Shown here piece after piece: positions 53,292 to 62,864 of a DNA stretch of 64,000 nucleotides. The DNA lies in NCBI GenBank assembly GCA_024518585.1, contig JANIHI010000006.1, positions 30,740 to 94,739 on the forward strand. Direction: 5' to 3'. The notes beneath the pieces were generated by a model, which was not told the DNA's origin, did not search any database, and was given only the letters and a program-made list of their open reading frames with translations. A program made the translations under genes and the position numbers. Source of the DNA: Methanolinea sp. GTDB lineage: Archaea > Halobacteriota > Methanomicrobia > Methanomicrobiales > Methanospirillaceae. Within the stretch, counting starts at the first letter, position 1, and each line of letters opens with the position of its first letter.

Positions 53292-53893
53292 TACTCGCCG
53301 GGGGCCAGGGTAGTCGCCTGGGTCAGGGAGAAAAGCCCCTCGTCCTCGTGGAGGGAGTCCCCATGGTCCAGAGAGTGATCGATGCTTTCGAAGGAGAGGG
53401 CCATGATATCGTCGTCGTCCTCTCACCAAGGACACCCTATACGCATAACTGGTGTCGCGCCCGGGGTATCCTGCATTACACGGCGGAGGGGAGGGGCTAC
53501 ATGGAAGACATCATTGAAACAGTTCATGCCCTCGATATCCGGTCACCTTTCTTCTCCTCGGTCGCAGACATCCCCCTCCTCTCGGGTGATATTATCAGGA
53601 GGATACGGGAAGCATACGAGAAAAGTGGCAAAGACGCCCTTTCAACATGGATCCCAGCGGCCCTTGCCGAGGAACACGGCTGCCACCCCTCCCTGGCCGA
53701 GGTCGTATCGGGCACACTGGCATGCCCGGCAGGGATCAATATACTCAGGGGAGACCTTATCGACACCCCCCAGGATGAAGTACAGATCATCATCGATGAT
53801 CCACGCCTCGCCTGCAATATCAATACCAGGGAGGCCCTCGAGCGTGTCATGGCCCGGCTAAAGGAAAAACCCGCCGGGAAAAAGTCTCCCTAA
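53273..53893 (+). CDS. cobY: Adenosylcobinamide-phosphate guanylyltransferase CobY
   Basis: 206 residues from ATG 53273 (53279 also possible). LILAGGQGSRLGQGEKPLVL nucleotidyltransferase loop and SVADIPLLSGDIIRRIREAY. CobY activates adenosylcobinamide phosphate with GTP in archaeal cobalamin synthesis, replacing bacterial CobU. Partner of CobD. Methanogens need the coenzyme for methyl transfer. Confidence 0.86.
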   Translation: MGMYALILAGGQGSRLGQGEKPLVLVEGVPMVQRVIDAFEGEGHDIVVVLSPRTPYTHNWCRARGILHYTAEGRGYMEDIIETVHALDIRSPFFSSVADIPLLSGDIIRRIREAYEKSGKDALSTWIPAALAEEHGCHPSLAEVVSGTLACPAGINILRGDLIDTPQDEVQIIIDDPRLACNINTREALERVMARLKEKPAGKKSP

Positions 53894-53989
53894 ACCGCCT
53901 CCATACAGTTCCATTTTTTATTTGGGGATATTTTTAGTTTTTTCTGGAAAGAAATGATTTTTATCGATGGCGGCCGACGTATAGGTCAT

Positions 53990-55228
53990 ATGCAGGTCTC
54001 GCGGGAAGTGGAACTCGAGGGCCATATCATCGATTCCGGCATCATGACCCGTGTTTTTGATAAGGTCATGGACATGGGGGGTAATTTTGAGATTATCGTC
54101 TTTAACGTCGGGAAAAAAAAGACGGACCCCAGTTACGCCCACCTCCGGATCAGTGCTGAATCAGAGGGGCAGCTGTATGCGATACTCTCAGAGATCCACC
54201 GGTTCGGGGCCCGTCTCCTCGAGATCCGCGATGCGGTGACAGTCCCTGCCGAGGGCGACCGCATCGTCCCTTCGGGTTTTTACTCAACCACCCACCACCC
54301 CACGTCGGTCAAGTACAAGGGGGAGTGGATCCCCGTCCAGCATATCGAGATGGACTGCCTGATTGTCATTGACCCTGTGCAAAAAGCTGCCCTCTGCACC
54401 CCCATATCCAAGTTGAAGAAGGGGGACCTCGTCGTCGTTGGCGAGGAAGGTGTCAGGGTCAGCCCGCCGGAACGACCCCGCACCGTCTCCACGTTCGAGT
54501 TCATGCACGGGACAGTCTCGCCCGAGAGGCCAAGCGAGACGATCATTGCCCGCATTGCAACCGAGATCCTTGACCAGAAGAGGAAGGGAGGAAAAATTGC
54601 CCTCGTCGGGGGACCGGCAATCATCCATACGGGGGCCGCGACGGCCCTGGCATCCATCATCCGCAAGGGATATATTGACGTCCTCCTCGCGGGCAATGCC
54701 CTTGCCACCCATGATATCGAGTACAACCTCTACGGGACGTCACTCGGGATGGACCTCTCGACCGGGAAGCCCGTTACCGGGGGCCACAAGCATCACATCT
54801 ATGCCATATCTGAAGTGATCCGGGCCGGTTCGATCGCAAAAGCCGTGGAAAAAGGGATTATTACGGGGGGGATCATGTACGAGTGCGTCCAGCGCGGTGT
54901 CCCCTTCGTCCTGGCAGGCTCAATTCGGGATGACGGACCGCTCCCTGATGTCATCACGGACGCGATGGTTGCGCAGGACCTGATGCGCGAACTGATCAGG
55001 GACTGCAGCATGGTCATCATGGTGGCAACGCTCCTCCACTCGGTTGCGGTCGGGAACTTCCTCCCCTCGTACGTGAAGACGATCTGCGTTGACATCAATC
55101 CCTCCTCTGTGACCAAGCTGATGGACAGGGGAACCATGCAGGCAATTGGCGTGGTGAGTGACGCCGGGACCTTCCTCCCCCTCCTGGAAAAGCAACTCGA
55201 GGTCCAGAGTAAGGGGTTCACCGCGTAA
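53990..55228 (+). CDS. TIGR00300-family LOR/SDH-type protein (archaeal ornithine cyclodeaminase candidate)
   Basis: 412 residues. N-terminal MQVSREVELEGHIIDSGIMT, central HHPTSVKYKGEWIPVQ and a C-terminal ornithine cyclodeaminase-like domain (ALVGGPAIIHTGAATALASI, SLGMDLSTGKPVTGGHKHHI) match the TIGR00300 archaeal family, assigned as an alternative ornithine cyclodeaminase making proline. Start ATG 53990 is chosen over upstream codons in the frame because AGGTCAT precedes it. Confidence 0.82.
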   Translation: MQVSREVELEGHIIDSGIMTRVFDKVMDMGGNFEIIVFNVGKKKTDPSYAHLRISAESEGQLYAILSEIHRFGARLLEIRDAVTVPAEGDRIVPSGFYSTTHHPTSVKYKGEWIPVQHIEMDCLIVIDPVQKAALCTPISKLKKGDLVVVGEEGVRVSPPERPRTVSTFEFMHGTVSPERPSETIIARIATEILDQKRKGGKIALVGGPAIIHTGAATALASIIRKGYIDVLLAGNALATHDIEYNLYGTSLGMDLSTGKPVTGGHKHHIYAISEVIRAGSIAKAVEKGIITGGIMYECVQRGVPFVLAGSIRDDGPLPDVITDAMVAQDLMRELIRDCSMVIMVATLLHSVAVGNFLPSYVKTICVDINPSSVTKLMDRGTMQAIGVVSDAGTFLPLLEKQLEVQSKGFTA

Positions 55229-56228
55229 GGGGCATGCAGAAGGGCCGTTCGTTTCGCAGGACGAAGTCCCATTCCCCGCGGCAGGTACAGTCCGTTTCAA
55301 GGAGTTCGCAGAGGAGACTCCTGTCTGCCGAAAGGGAGTAGGACCGTATACCGTCAAGGAGGGGCCTGTCGCATTTCCCGCAGTTATGGGCCCCCCTCTC
55401 CCGTCCGCCCCCCAGGGGATCGCACGTCACATGGATGGGTGCCCTCGCGAGGATGGAGAGGATACTCCAGAGGTAAGGGGGGCGGTAGGAACCCATTTTC
55501 CAGTAATATTCCAGCTCAGTCCCTTTCTGCACGGAACAGGGATTCAGGGAGACCAGGTCTGCCATCGTGCTGCAGTCCCGGATGGAAGAGGCCATGTCCT
55601 CAATTGCCTCCCTTTCTGTAAGGAAGGGGGGTTTGGCGAGGAGATAGGCCTTGACACCTGCACCTTCGGACCGTGCAATGCGGGAAGCGTGGAGGAAGTC
55701 CCGGAGGGAAAAACCCTTGTTGATACATTTTTCCCTGACCATGTCATTGGTGGTCTCAAGGCCCATTGCAACGTACAAGGGAGTCCTGTGGGTCCCGTCA
55801 TCGATAATCTCCAAGAATGATCTCACCGCGTCCTCCGTGACAAACTCGGGCCTCGTCTCTGCTATGACAATCTTGCCCCTGGCCAGATGTCCCATCGCGT
55901 TTCTTGCCGGGAGAGGGACTTCCTTTGGGTCAAAAAAGCTCCCTGACGTATAGATCTTTACGGCCTCAATGTCGTCAGGGGAAAAGTGCCTCCCTATCCA
56001 TTCCACCTGGGACATCACGGGGGAGGAGATGTCTCCCGTTCCGCAACCCTCCAGGCGGACATGCCTGTAGCTGCACATCCGGCAGCGGTTCCATCTGCAC
56101 CCTGCGGTCTTCAGGATGATGGTGAGGGTGGAGAGTACATTTCCACCGATCCTGTCCTTTCCCTTCCATGCGGCAAGGGGGCGATGACCTCCCGGTACCT
56201 GGTCCACGTGGTAATCATGTCTCTCCAT
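55218..56228 (-). CDS. Archaeosine radical SAM lyase RaSEA
   Basis: 336 residues. Cysteines in TAGCRWNRCRMCSYRH form an unusual CxxxxCxxC radical SAM motif, followed by IYTSGSFFDPKE and AMGLETTNDMVREKCINKG; TCRGEWDFVLRNERP ends it. RaSEA releases archaeosine from the lysine-preQ0 adduct made by ArcS. Here it lies about 21 kb from tgtA-arcS. The 3' end overlaps the TIGR00300 gene by 11 bases, convergent. Confidence 0.9.
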   Translation of the reverse strand: MERHDYHVDQVPGGHRPLAAWKGKDRIGGNVLSTLTIILKTAGCRWNRCRMCSYRHVRLEGCGTGDISSPVMSQVEWIGRHFSPDDIEAVKIYTSGSFFDPKEVPLPARNAMGHLARGKIVIAETRPEFVTEDAVRSFLEIIDDGTHRTPLYVAMGLETTNDMVREKCINKGFSLRDFLHASRIARSEGAGVKAYLLAKPPFLTEREAIEDMASSIRDCSTMADLVSLNPCSVQKGTELEYYWKMGSYRPPYLWSILSILARAPIHVTCDPLGGGRERGAHNCGKCDRPLLDGIRSYSLSADRSLLCELLETDCTCRGEWDFVLRNERPFCMPLTR

Positions 56229-56444
56229 GATCGTATTTGATATTCCCGGTCCGGCCGTGGTACCCAGGTCCCCTCAGGAATCCCTTCTCCCGGGTGCTCA
56301 TTGGCTCAACCCGGGATATGTACCAGAAGACTATTCAATTTCAGGCGAGCATATCGTACGGGAAAAGGCAATAGCCCGGCCATATCGGACAGACCATGTC
56401 CCGGTGTTTTATGGACGTTATCATATGACAGGAAAGGTGAAAAA

Positions 56445-57560
56445 ATGCGTGGCAGCCAGTTGCGGTCAGGGATACCCTTCATCCTTGCCATCCTCGTTTT
56501 TTTGACATTGTGTCCCGGTGTCGTTTCGGCGTACGAGCTGAGTATCTCGGCACCATTAAGTGTCCAGAAGGGGATGCCCCTCGTCGTGAACGGGACGTCG
56601 AACCTTCCGGCCGGCATATCTGTTGACATCGTCCTCTCGCGCTCGGAGTATACGACGGAGGAGATCACCCGAAAGACCGTCACCCTCCAGGGGCCCCGGG
56701 AATTCTCCGTGATATTTGATACAAAAGACCTCTCCAAGGGTCAGTACAAGGTCGAAGTTCCCAGTGTCCAGGGATATGCATTCCTTGGAAACTCGGTGAC
56801 CCTCCGGGTTGTCAGGATCGTCGACAGGACGGACGAAGTGACCATAAAATCACCGCGGACACAGGAGATGGATGGCACACTTGACGTCTCCGGAATCATC
56901 CCCGGGAACCGGAACGCCGGTGTGCAGGTCCAGGTGATAGGTCCGGAAAACGACGTCGTCTTTGGACCAGAATACATTTCGACAGGGTACGACGGCTCTT
57001 TTTCGCGGGAGATCGCCATCACCGTTCCAGGGATCTACGAGGTAAGCTTCACGGACAGCAAGGGGTATATCGGGACTTTTTCCTTCACGGTGACCGAAAA
57101 GCCGGAGGCCACTGCCGTCACGACAACCCCCCCGCCGCTGGCACAGTCACGGGCAATCACGGCAACAGCTCTTTCCACTCCTGACAAGCCTGCTTTCTTC
57201 GTCATTACCGGGATTTCGGGTGAGGTAAAGGTGACAACGTCCCCCGGTGTCGACTGGGTCATCGAGTATGCCGACAGGACAGGGGCGATCCGGAAACAGA
57301 ACCAGATGGGACAGATGGACCCCGAGGAAGTGACGATCAGTAATCCCGGAGATACGGTCTATCTCAAGGTCTACCCCTACCGGTTTTCTGACAAGGGGGA
57401 AGTGACCATCTTCGTGGAGGGTGCAGAGAAAGCCGGCGTTGCATCCGAGGTCCCCCCCGTCTTTGCCGCAACGGTCCCCCCCACGCAGAAATCACCACTG
57501 GTCAGTATGACTGTCCTGTGTGCCCTTGTCGCGTACTGTGTCTGGAGGAGGTACAGGTAA
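56445..57560 (+). CDS. Secreted/S-layer-like surface protein
   Basis: 371 residues from ATG 56445. Signal peptide (GIPFILAILVFLTLCPGVVS), several immunoglobulin-like beta domains (about residues 30-260), then a Thr/Pro-rich spacer (TTTPPPLAQSRAITATALST) and a C-terminal hydrophobic anchor VSMTVLCALVAYCVWRRYR. Looks like a methanogen S-layer or surface glycoprotein. A second beta-rich part (FVITGISGEVKVTTSPGVDW) precedes the anchor. Glycosylation sites of the N-x-S/T type are present. Confidence 0.72.
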   Translation: MRGSQLRSGIPFILAILVFLTLCPGVVSAYELSISAPLSVQKGMPLVVNGTSNLPAGISVDIVLSRSEYTTEEITRKTVTLQGPREFSVIFDTKDLSKGQYKVEVPSVQGYAFLGNSVTLRVVRIVDRTDEVTIKSPRTQEMDGTLDVSGIIPGNRNAGVQVQVIGPENDVVFGPEYISTGYDGSFSREIAITVPGIYEVSFTDSKGYIGTFSFTVTEKPEATAVTTTPPPLAQSRAITATALSTPDKPAFFVITGISGEVKVTTSPGVDWVIEYADRTGAIRKQNQMGQMDPEEVTISNPGDTVYLKVYPYRFSDKGEVTIFVEGAEKAGVASEVPPVFAATVPPTQKSPLVSMTVLCALVAYCVWRRYR

Positions 57561-57628
57561 TTCAATAACCCCATTTTTGGGCGGGCCGGATAGGTTTTTG
57601 TTGGCAAAAATCCCATAGATATAACCGG

Positions 57629-57713
57629 GCCGGGGTAGTCTAGTCCGGAAAGGCGGTGGCCTTGAAAGCCACTGGTGCTTGGCACCTCAAGAGTTCAAAT
57701 CTCTTCCCCGGCG
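57629..57713 (+). tRNA. tRNA-Ser (anticodon UGA)
   Basis: Acceptor GCCGGGG (57629-57635) pairs with CCCCGGC (57706-57712). Anticodon loop CTTGAAA with stem GTGGC/GCCAC gives UGA. A long variable arm (GGTGC/GCACC) marks serine. The T-arm is GAGTTCAAATCTC. Discriminator G; CCA is not encoded, as usual in archaea. No intron. Confidence 0.95.
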
Positions 57714-57926
57714 TTATCTCCCTCTTAAAAAAAAATCCAGTATTTCTGATTGAGGCACGGGCACGCCGGGCGAAAGCGACACGGCGATTTTCACATTTCA
57801 AAATGGTATGCTCCCTCCCGAGTCCGATGCTCTCTCTCCCCCCTTCGGTCGATCCAGTCAGGGGTTCGACCGGTCGCAACGCGGTTTTTTTTATCCCCAT
57901 GGACACCATTCTTCCCGTGATGTCCC

Positions 57927-58748
57927 ATGGAGAATGAGCTGAAAACCGACCTCCTGGAGTGGTGCAGGTCTCAGGGTATTTCACTCGTGGGAGTGGCTGA
58001 TGCAAGGCGGTGGGAGAATCCACCATTCCAGCCGTGGATGCCCCCTGAATTTTATCCCCGGTCGATCTTCCCGGAGACAGAGTCAGTGATAGTCATCGGT
58101 CTCCCCGTCCTCCTCCCCATCATCGAGACGACACCATCCATCTATTACCATGAGCACTACAATACCCTGAACCGTCTGCTCGACCAGTTCACCTATCTCA
58201 TTGCGGAGAGACTGAACGCCTGCGGGTATCCCTCCGTGCCTATTCCCCGGGATGGCTACGGGAGTATCGATGTCCTGCGTGAAAAACCCCTGGCATTCTT
58301 TTCCCACCGCCATGCCGCGTTCCTGGCGGGCCTCGGAACATTCGGGATGAACAATATGATCCTGACACCCAGGTACGGTCCACGTGTCCGGTTTTCATCG
58401 GTTTTTACTGCTGCACCCCTCCCTCCGGACCCCCTCCTGCAGGAGGATCTCTGTACCCGCTGCAGGAAGTGCGTGGAGATGTGTCCCTCGGGCGCCCTCC
58501 CCGATGAGATGTATCCCGCAGGATTAACGCGGAAAAGGGCATGCACTGATTACAGCGCGGATCTCCACCGGAAGTATATCTCTCCCTGCGGTGCCTGCAT
58601 CATGGTCTGCCCCGTGGGCAGGGACCGTGACCATTTCAACAGGGACGCCCGGGACCTCTCTCTCCCGGAAGGGAAAGAGTCCCCCCGGGGGAGGGCCCGG
58701 TCACACGTGCAGGCCTATGGGGGGAAATCCACCTCCGGGGAGGAGTGA
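57927..58748 (+). CDS. QueG-like 2[4Fe-4S] protein
   Basis: 273 residues, shorter than bacterial QueG (about 380). SLVGVADARRW and AFLAGLGTFGMNNMILTPRY match the epoxyqueuosine-reductase N-domain; clusters CTRCRKCVEMCPSGALP and CGACIMVCPVG follow. No queuosine pathway is expected in archaea, so the substrate is probably different. Some related archaeal proteins reduce other compounds. The C-terminal HEAT domain of QueG is missing. Confidence 0.8.
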   Translation: MENELKTDLLEWCRSQGISLVGVADARRWENPPFQPWMPPEFYPRSIFPETESVIVIGLPVLLPIIETTPSIYYHEHYNTLNRLLDQFTYLIAERLNACGYPSVPIPRDGYGSIDVLREKPLAFFSHRHAAFLAGLGTFGMNNMILTPRYGPRVRFSSVFTAAPLPPDPLLQEDLCTRCRKCVEMCPSGALPDEMYPAGLTRKRACTDYSADLHRKYISPCGACIMVCPVGRDRDHFNRDARDLSLPEGKESPRGRARSHVQAYGGKSTSGEE

Positions 58749-58850
58749 GTCAGTGACCGTCCATAAAATTAATCCGCAGGTTTTGATTCCCCGTGGGTAC
58801 TATTTATCAGACGGGAATGACCATAGTGTTATGACAAGGTGAAATAGTCC

Positions 58851-59081
58851 ATGTGCATTGCGGTCCCGGCCGAAGTGATCGAGATCAAGCAGGGAAATAT
58901 CGGTATTGTCGACTATGGAGACCTCCGGCAGGAAGTGAGGCTCGACCTCGTCGATGTAAAACCGGGGGATTTCGTGCTGGTCCACGTTGGATTTGCCATT
59001 CAAAAAATTTCGCGGGAAGAAGGCCTGGAGACACGCGAGATATTCCGCCAGGTCTATGCTGCAATGCAGGAATCCGATTGA
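58851..59081 (+). CDS. hypC: Hydrogenase maturation factor HypC
   Basis: 76 residues. MCIAVPAEVIEI with the essential Cys2, GDFVLVHVGFAIQKIS and the C-terminal helix. HypC carries the Fe(CN)2CO group to NiFe hydrogenases. HypA/B/D/E/F are not in the window. A TATA box (TACTATTTATCAG, about 58799-58811) precedes it; the gene is monocistronic or followed by the small membrane gene. Confidence 0.93.
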   Translation: MCIAVPAEVIEIKQGNIGIVDYGDLRQEVRLDLVDVKPGDFVLVHVGFAIQKISREEGLETREIFRQVYAAMQESD

Positions 59082-59191
59082 TGCGGGCATTGACCCCGAC
59101 TTTCACTTGATTTTAATCCCTTTTTGGACAATATGCTTATCACCTAAAAGAGAAAAAACTTGTAAGATAAAGGAGAGGATGGTGTTATCAC

Positions 59192-59371
59192 ATGGATAAA
59201 ACAGGTATTGCGAGCCTCATTGCCGGGATCGTCCTCCTGATCCTTGGAGGATACGGGGTCTGGGTGTTCCTGCCGGATGTGATCGCATTTCTGAAGGGAG
59301 TCATTGGCATTCTCGGGATCCTGATCGGAATATTCCTCGTCATTTTTGGGGCCATTCTCATAAAAGATTGA
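59192..59371 (+). CDS. Small two-helix membrane protein, 59 aa
   Basis: 59 residues, MDKTGIASLIAGIVLLILGG and a second hydrophobic helix (about residues 33-56) with little loop. AAGGAGAGG lies before the ATG. Glycine-rich helices recall small archaeal transmembrane proteins of unknown role. Missed by length filters; supported by its strong ribosome site and helix pattern. Confidence 0.7.
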   Translation: MDKTGIASLIAGIVLLILGGYGVWVFLPDVIAFLKGVIGILGILIGIFLVIFGAILIKD

Positions 59372-59535
59372 AAATTATCGTCATTTTTCGGGGAAATTTT
59401 TCCCCGGGCATTCCTTTGCTAAAAAACCCCAACCCTCCTGTTCCCAAAGATCAAGCTATATCCGGAAGGGCAATGAAAAAGAATAGGACGGAAGAAGACC
59501 TCCCCGGGACGGGTTAATCCTGGCATGGTGCGACA

Positions 59536-60471
59536 ATGGACACGGTAAAAGTTCTTGCAGTCCTCCTCGTTTTCTCTCTCTCCCTCAATGCATATTTTAT
59601 CGTGACTGGTGAGGGGGACACCCTTCCCGGGAAGATCTCCCGCTCCCTGACGTATGCCTACCACCAGGCTTTTCCACCCCTCGGCAATGAGACAGAAATG
59701 TCCACCGGCGCAGACAATGGGAGTCCTGGTATGACTTTGCCCGTGGCGGTCGGGACAGAAAGCAGTGAAAGTCCAGGAACGGTTCAGGATGTCGACACGG
59801 ACAACCTCACCCTCCAGGACATCCTCCTTCTGATGGAGAAGAATACGTCCATTGACGAGGAGGTCCTCCTGACCCTGCTGTCCCGCACGAACGAGACGGT
59901 TTTGGAGGGAGAAGAAAGCGAAGGGGAAGGAGAAGCAATCCCGCCCCCCGAGGGGGTTACATGGAAAGTCTATAACAGCACGAAATGGCATTTTTCGGTC
60001 CCCTATCCCCCTAACTGGACAATTCACGAGGGCACTTCCACAAACCCGGTCGTCACGTTCACGGCCCCCGTCGAGACCTCGTGCAGTGCCGTCACAAGCG
60101 AATGTTACCAGTACGTTGCTTCCCTATCAGTGGGAATTGACCTCCATCCCGGGACGCTTGTTTTTGAAGACTACTTCAACAGGAAGGTTGCAAGTCTCCA
60201 GAAGGACCTCGGTATCACGGCCACGAGCAAGACAGCGCAAACCACCATTTCGGGAAACAAGGCCTACTGGATCGAGTATTATACCCGCGATTCGCGGGGG
60301 AACCCGTCAAAGATGTTCATGCAGTACTTCACACTCCTTGACAAGAAAGTCTGGGTCATCACGTATACCGGGCCGTACTCCACCAGGGAGAATGTCTATT
60401 CTCGGAATAAACCCGATGCCCAGAGGATGATCGAGGGCATTGTCATCGAGAGGGAGTACAAGGTCGTTTGA
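59536..60471 (+). CDS. Secreted PsbP-like domain protein
   Basis: 311 residues. N-terminal hydrophobic segment VKVLAVLLVFSLSLNAYFIV (uncleaved anchor or signal), a Glu/Ser-rich stalk with coiled character (residues about 50-135), then a PsbP/MOG1-like domain (WHFSVPYPPNWTIHEG, VASLSVGIDLHPG, GNKAYWIEYYTRDSRGN) near the C-terminus. Such domains occur widely in methanogen surface proteins. Function unknown. Confidence 0.72.
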   Translation: MDTVKVLAVLLVFSLSLNAYFIVTGEGDTLPGKISRSLTYAYHQAFPPLGNETEMSTGADNGSPGMTLPVAVGTESSESPGTVQDVDTDNLTLQDILLLMEKNTSIDEEVLLTLLSRTNETVLEGEESEGEGEAIPPPEGVTWKVYNSTKWHFSVPYPPNWTIHEGTSTNPVVTFTAPVETSCSAVTSECYQYVASLSVGIDLHPGTLVFEDYFNRKVASLQKDLGITATSKTAQTTISGNKAYWIEYYTRDSRGNPSKMFMQYFTLLDKKVWVITYTGPYSTRENVYSRNKPDAQRMIEGIVIEREYKVV

Positions 60472-60548
60472 AGAAAGAATCGCCCCGAAGGAAAGAGAAT
60501 AACCCGCGAGGAAAGACTACCTTGTAAAGAAAAAAAATCCTTGGGAGA

Positions 60549-60803
60549 TCAGAATTTTTCCACGTCTTCTGCCTTGATGGTCTTCCTTCCCTCGGCACTT
60601 GCCGCACTGACAGCCTTCTTGGCAACTTCTGCAATATATGCCTCGGTCCGGGCCACGATTGCCCGGGTCCCCTCCATGCTGATCCGTTCCGCACCACTGT
60701 TCTTGGCGATACGGACCACAGGTGCGATCGGGAGGTCGAATGCAGTACTCCTCGTTGACTTGGCCTTCTTCTTTGCAGGCGCTTTCTTGACTGGTTTTGG
60801 CAT
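60549..60803 (-). CDS. Archaeal histone with lysine-rich N-terminal tail
   Basis: 84 residues from ATG 60803. Core: DLPIAPVVRIAKNSGAERIS, then GRKTIKAEDVEKF, the histone fold with conserved K-T-I-K loop. The first 22 residues, MPKPVKKAPAKKKAKSTRST and AF, form a Lys/Pro/Ala tail like those of eukaryotic histones and absent from HMf. The chain ends at EKF, so helix 3 is shorter than usual. TATA (ATATTTAAATAC, about 60838-60849) precedes it. Confidence 0.92.
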   Translation of the reverse strand: MPKPVKKAPAKKKAKSTRSTAFDLPIAPVVRIAKNSGAERISMEGTRAIVARTEAYIAEVAKKAVSAASAEGRKTIKAEDVEKF

Positions 60804-60894
60804 ATTCAGGTGCCTCAAAAAAGGATTGAGGTGGAAGTATTTAAATATTGTTGATCCAGATAGTTCAAAACTCTGTTAAAACTCTCCCGGGGGA

Positions 60895-60920
60895 GAACCA
60901 GGCCCCCAAAAGGGGGATAA
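60895..60920. terminator. CCCCC-AAAA-GGGGG hairpin
   Basis: CCCCC (60903-60907) and GGGGG (60912-60916) around AAAA. It lies between the convergently placed promoter region of the histone and the DUF47 gene's 3' end, and could stop the minus-strand pit-DUF47 transcript. No T-tract. Confidence 0.35.
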
Positions 60921-61012
60921 GGGGCGTGCAGTGTTTTTGGCACAATCCCGGAGGGGAGTGTTCCCGGCCACGCTTCGGCACCCCTTCCTTGTGATTATTC
61001 CGCCCCGGAGGG

Positions 61013-61663
61013 TCAGCTCATCCCGATGATATCGTGGTGCAGGATATCGATGGTGGCCCGAAGGACTCTCCCTGCATCCCTCAGGTGGTGGTAAATCTCC
61101 CGCCTCTTCAACGCCTCCATGGGGATGCCACCCTGAAAGAGCCGTGCCATGCCCTCGATGTAGGTATCATCGATGCGATGGAGGGTGTCCCTTGCAGACC
61201 TGATTGCCATTTCGGCTGATTTCCGGTCATCGGACAATGCACTGACCCCTTTTGCCATGCACCGTGTTCCCTCGAGGAGTTCGCCCGCCATCGTCAGGAT
61301 AGCCTCGTCAGGATCAACACCAAAGGCAACCATCTCCCGCGCCGTCTCGTAAGAATAGTTGACGATGTAGTCCATCTGCCGGGAAAGGCTGTAGATGTCC
61401 TGCCGGTCAAAGGGTGTCGAGAATGATTCCATCAGCCTCTCCTCCATCTCATACCGCATGGCATCCATTGCAATACCCCTCTGGTGGAGTTCGAGAGGCT
61501 CTGCACGCGGCGGGGTGGACAGCCACCTGACAAAAACCTCCACGCATTCCACCGTTTTTTCCGCCTGAACCTCGAGCATGGCTAAAAAATCGTATTCCAC
61601 GGGGAATATGTGGTCAAAAAGGCCCCTCTTTTTCTTTCTGATGGTAAATGTCCCGTCTCCCAT
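61013..61663 (-). CDS. DUF47 (PhoU-like) phosphate transport accessory protein
   Basis: 216 residues, all-helical. LFDHIFPVEYDFLAMLEVQA is the DUF47 signature. The ATG at 61663 uses the last base of the pit stop (TGATG), so they are translationally coupled. DUF47 partners control PiT transporters. Helical bundle ligands for metal are typical but I cannot assign them all here. Confidence 0.9.
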   Translation of the reverse strand: MGDGTFTIRKKKRGLFDHIFPVEYDFLAMLEVQAEKTVECVEVFVRWLSTPPRAEPLELHQRGIAMDAMRYEMEERLMESFSTPFDRQDIYSLSRQMDYIVNYSYETAREMVAFGVDPDEAILTMAGELLEGTRCMAKGVSALSDDRKSAEMAIRSARDTLHRIDDTYIEGMARLFQGGIPMEALKRREIYHHLRDAGRVLRATIDILHHDIIGMS

Positions 61664-62694
61664 CACGAGCCTCCGAGAATGGGCAGGAGAAGATATGAGA
61701 GCCCATACCCGATGAACATTGTTGCAGGGATCGTCAGTGCCATGACGAGGAGTATCTCGCGGCCCACGTCCCAGTAGACCTTTCTTGGGTTCTCGGCTGC
61801 CCCAACACCGATGACTGACGAGGAGATGACATGAGTCGAGGAGACAGGGGCCCCCGCCACCGTTGAGATGGTAAGGATGGCACCGGATGACACCTGCGAG
61901 TCAAGCGAGTGGACCGGCTCAAGCCTGAAGATCTTTCTGCCAATCGTCGTCATGATTCGCCACCCGCCAGAGAGTGTACCTGCCCCGAGGAGGGCTGCGC
62001 ATGTCACCCGGGCCCAGGGGGGCACAACCACGCCTGCCGTGATACCCGAAGAAAAGAGGACAAGGGCAATAATTCCCAGCTGTTTCTGGGAGTCGTTGGC
62101 CCCGTTTGAAAAAGCCATGAGTGCAGCAGCACACCAGTTCAGGCGGACAATTGTTGAATTGATACCCCGCCGGGCGTTCCGGAGGACGATCTTTGAGACG
62201 GACCGCATCGCGTACCCCGCGGCCAGGCCAAGGAGGACAGAAAGGTAGAGAAAAAGGAGAACTTTCAGGACTCCGCCAATCTGCATCGAGGGAGAAAGGA
62301 GTTCATGAAACCCCCAGTTCACGCTCCCGATCCCCCCGCAGGCCACCCCGGCACCGATCAGACCGCCGATCAGGCCATGGGTCGAGGAGGAGGGAAGACC
62401 CCGCCACCACGTGACAAGGTTCCACCCGGTGGCCGTCAGTATCCCGGTGAAGATGACGGAGAGGAACCGGGCACCCGGCTCGAGGGAAAGGAGGCCGGAG
62501 ATGGTGAACGCGACCGCACTTCCCCCGAAGAGTGCCCCGAGGAAGTCGCAGAGTGCCACGAAGACAATACCCTTGCGGGGTGTTGCTGACCGGGAGGCGA
62601 TGAATGTTGCTGCGACCGAGCTTGCATCCTGGAACCCGTTCGTGAAAGTGAAGAGAAACGCAAGGGCAATCGTGAGGACAGCGACCTCGTTCAT
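61663..62694 (-). CDS. pit: Low-affinity inorganic phosphate transporter PiT
   Basis: 343 residues, about ten helices. The duplicated PiT signature appears as FTFTNGFQDASSVAA and MAFSNGANDSQKQLGIIAL. Takes up phosphate with a cation. Shares an operon with DUF47. The region upstream (62695-62864) has an A/T-rich TATA-like run (TTAAAAAATAAAC) that serves either this gene or the plus-strand gene at 62865. Confidence 0.93.
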   Translation of the reverse strand: MNEVAVLTIALAFLFTFTNGFQDASSVAATFIASRSATPRKGIVFVALCDFLGALFGGSAVAFTISGLLSLEPGARFLSVIFTGILTATGWNLVTWWRGLPSSSTHGLIGGLIGAGVACGGIGSVNWGFHELLSPSMQIGGVLKVLLFLYLSVLLGLAAGYAMRSVSKIVLRNARRGINSTIVRLNWCAAALMAFSNGANDSQKQLGIIALVLFSSGITAGVVVPPWARVTCAALLGAGTLSGGWRIMTTIGRKIFRLEPVHSLDSQVSSGAILTISTVAGAPVSSTHVISSSVIGVGAAENPRKVYWDVGREILLVMALTIPATMFIGYGLSYLLLPILGGS

Positions 62695-62864
62695 GCGAGG
62701 GGTCTTCCGTGGTCAGGGATCTGTCCCATCAGTCTCATCATTTTGCTCTCCTGCGCCCCTCGTTTTCCTTGGCGTGTGTCGCCACCATTACCTTCATAGG
62801 CATTGATTAAAAAATAAACAATTGGTATTTCCCATCCCCGTCGTTCTTCTGTGGAGGCAAAAGA

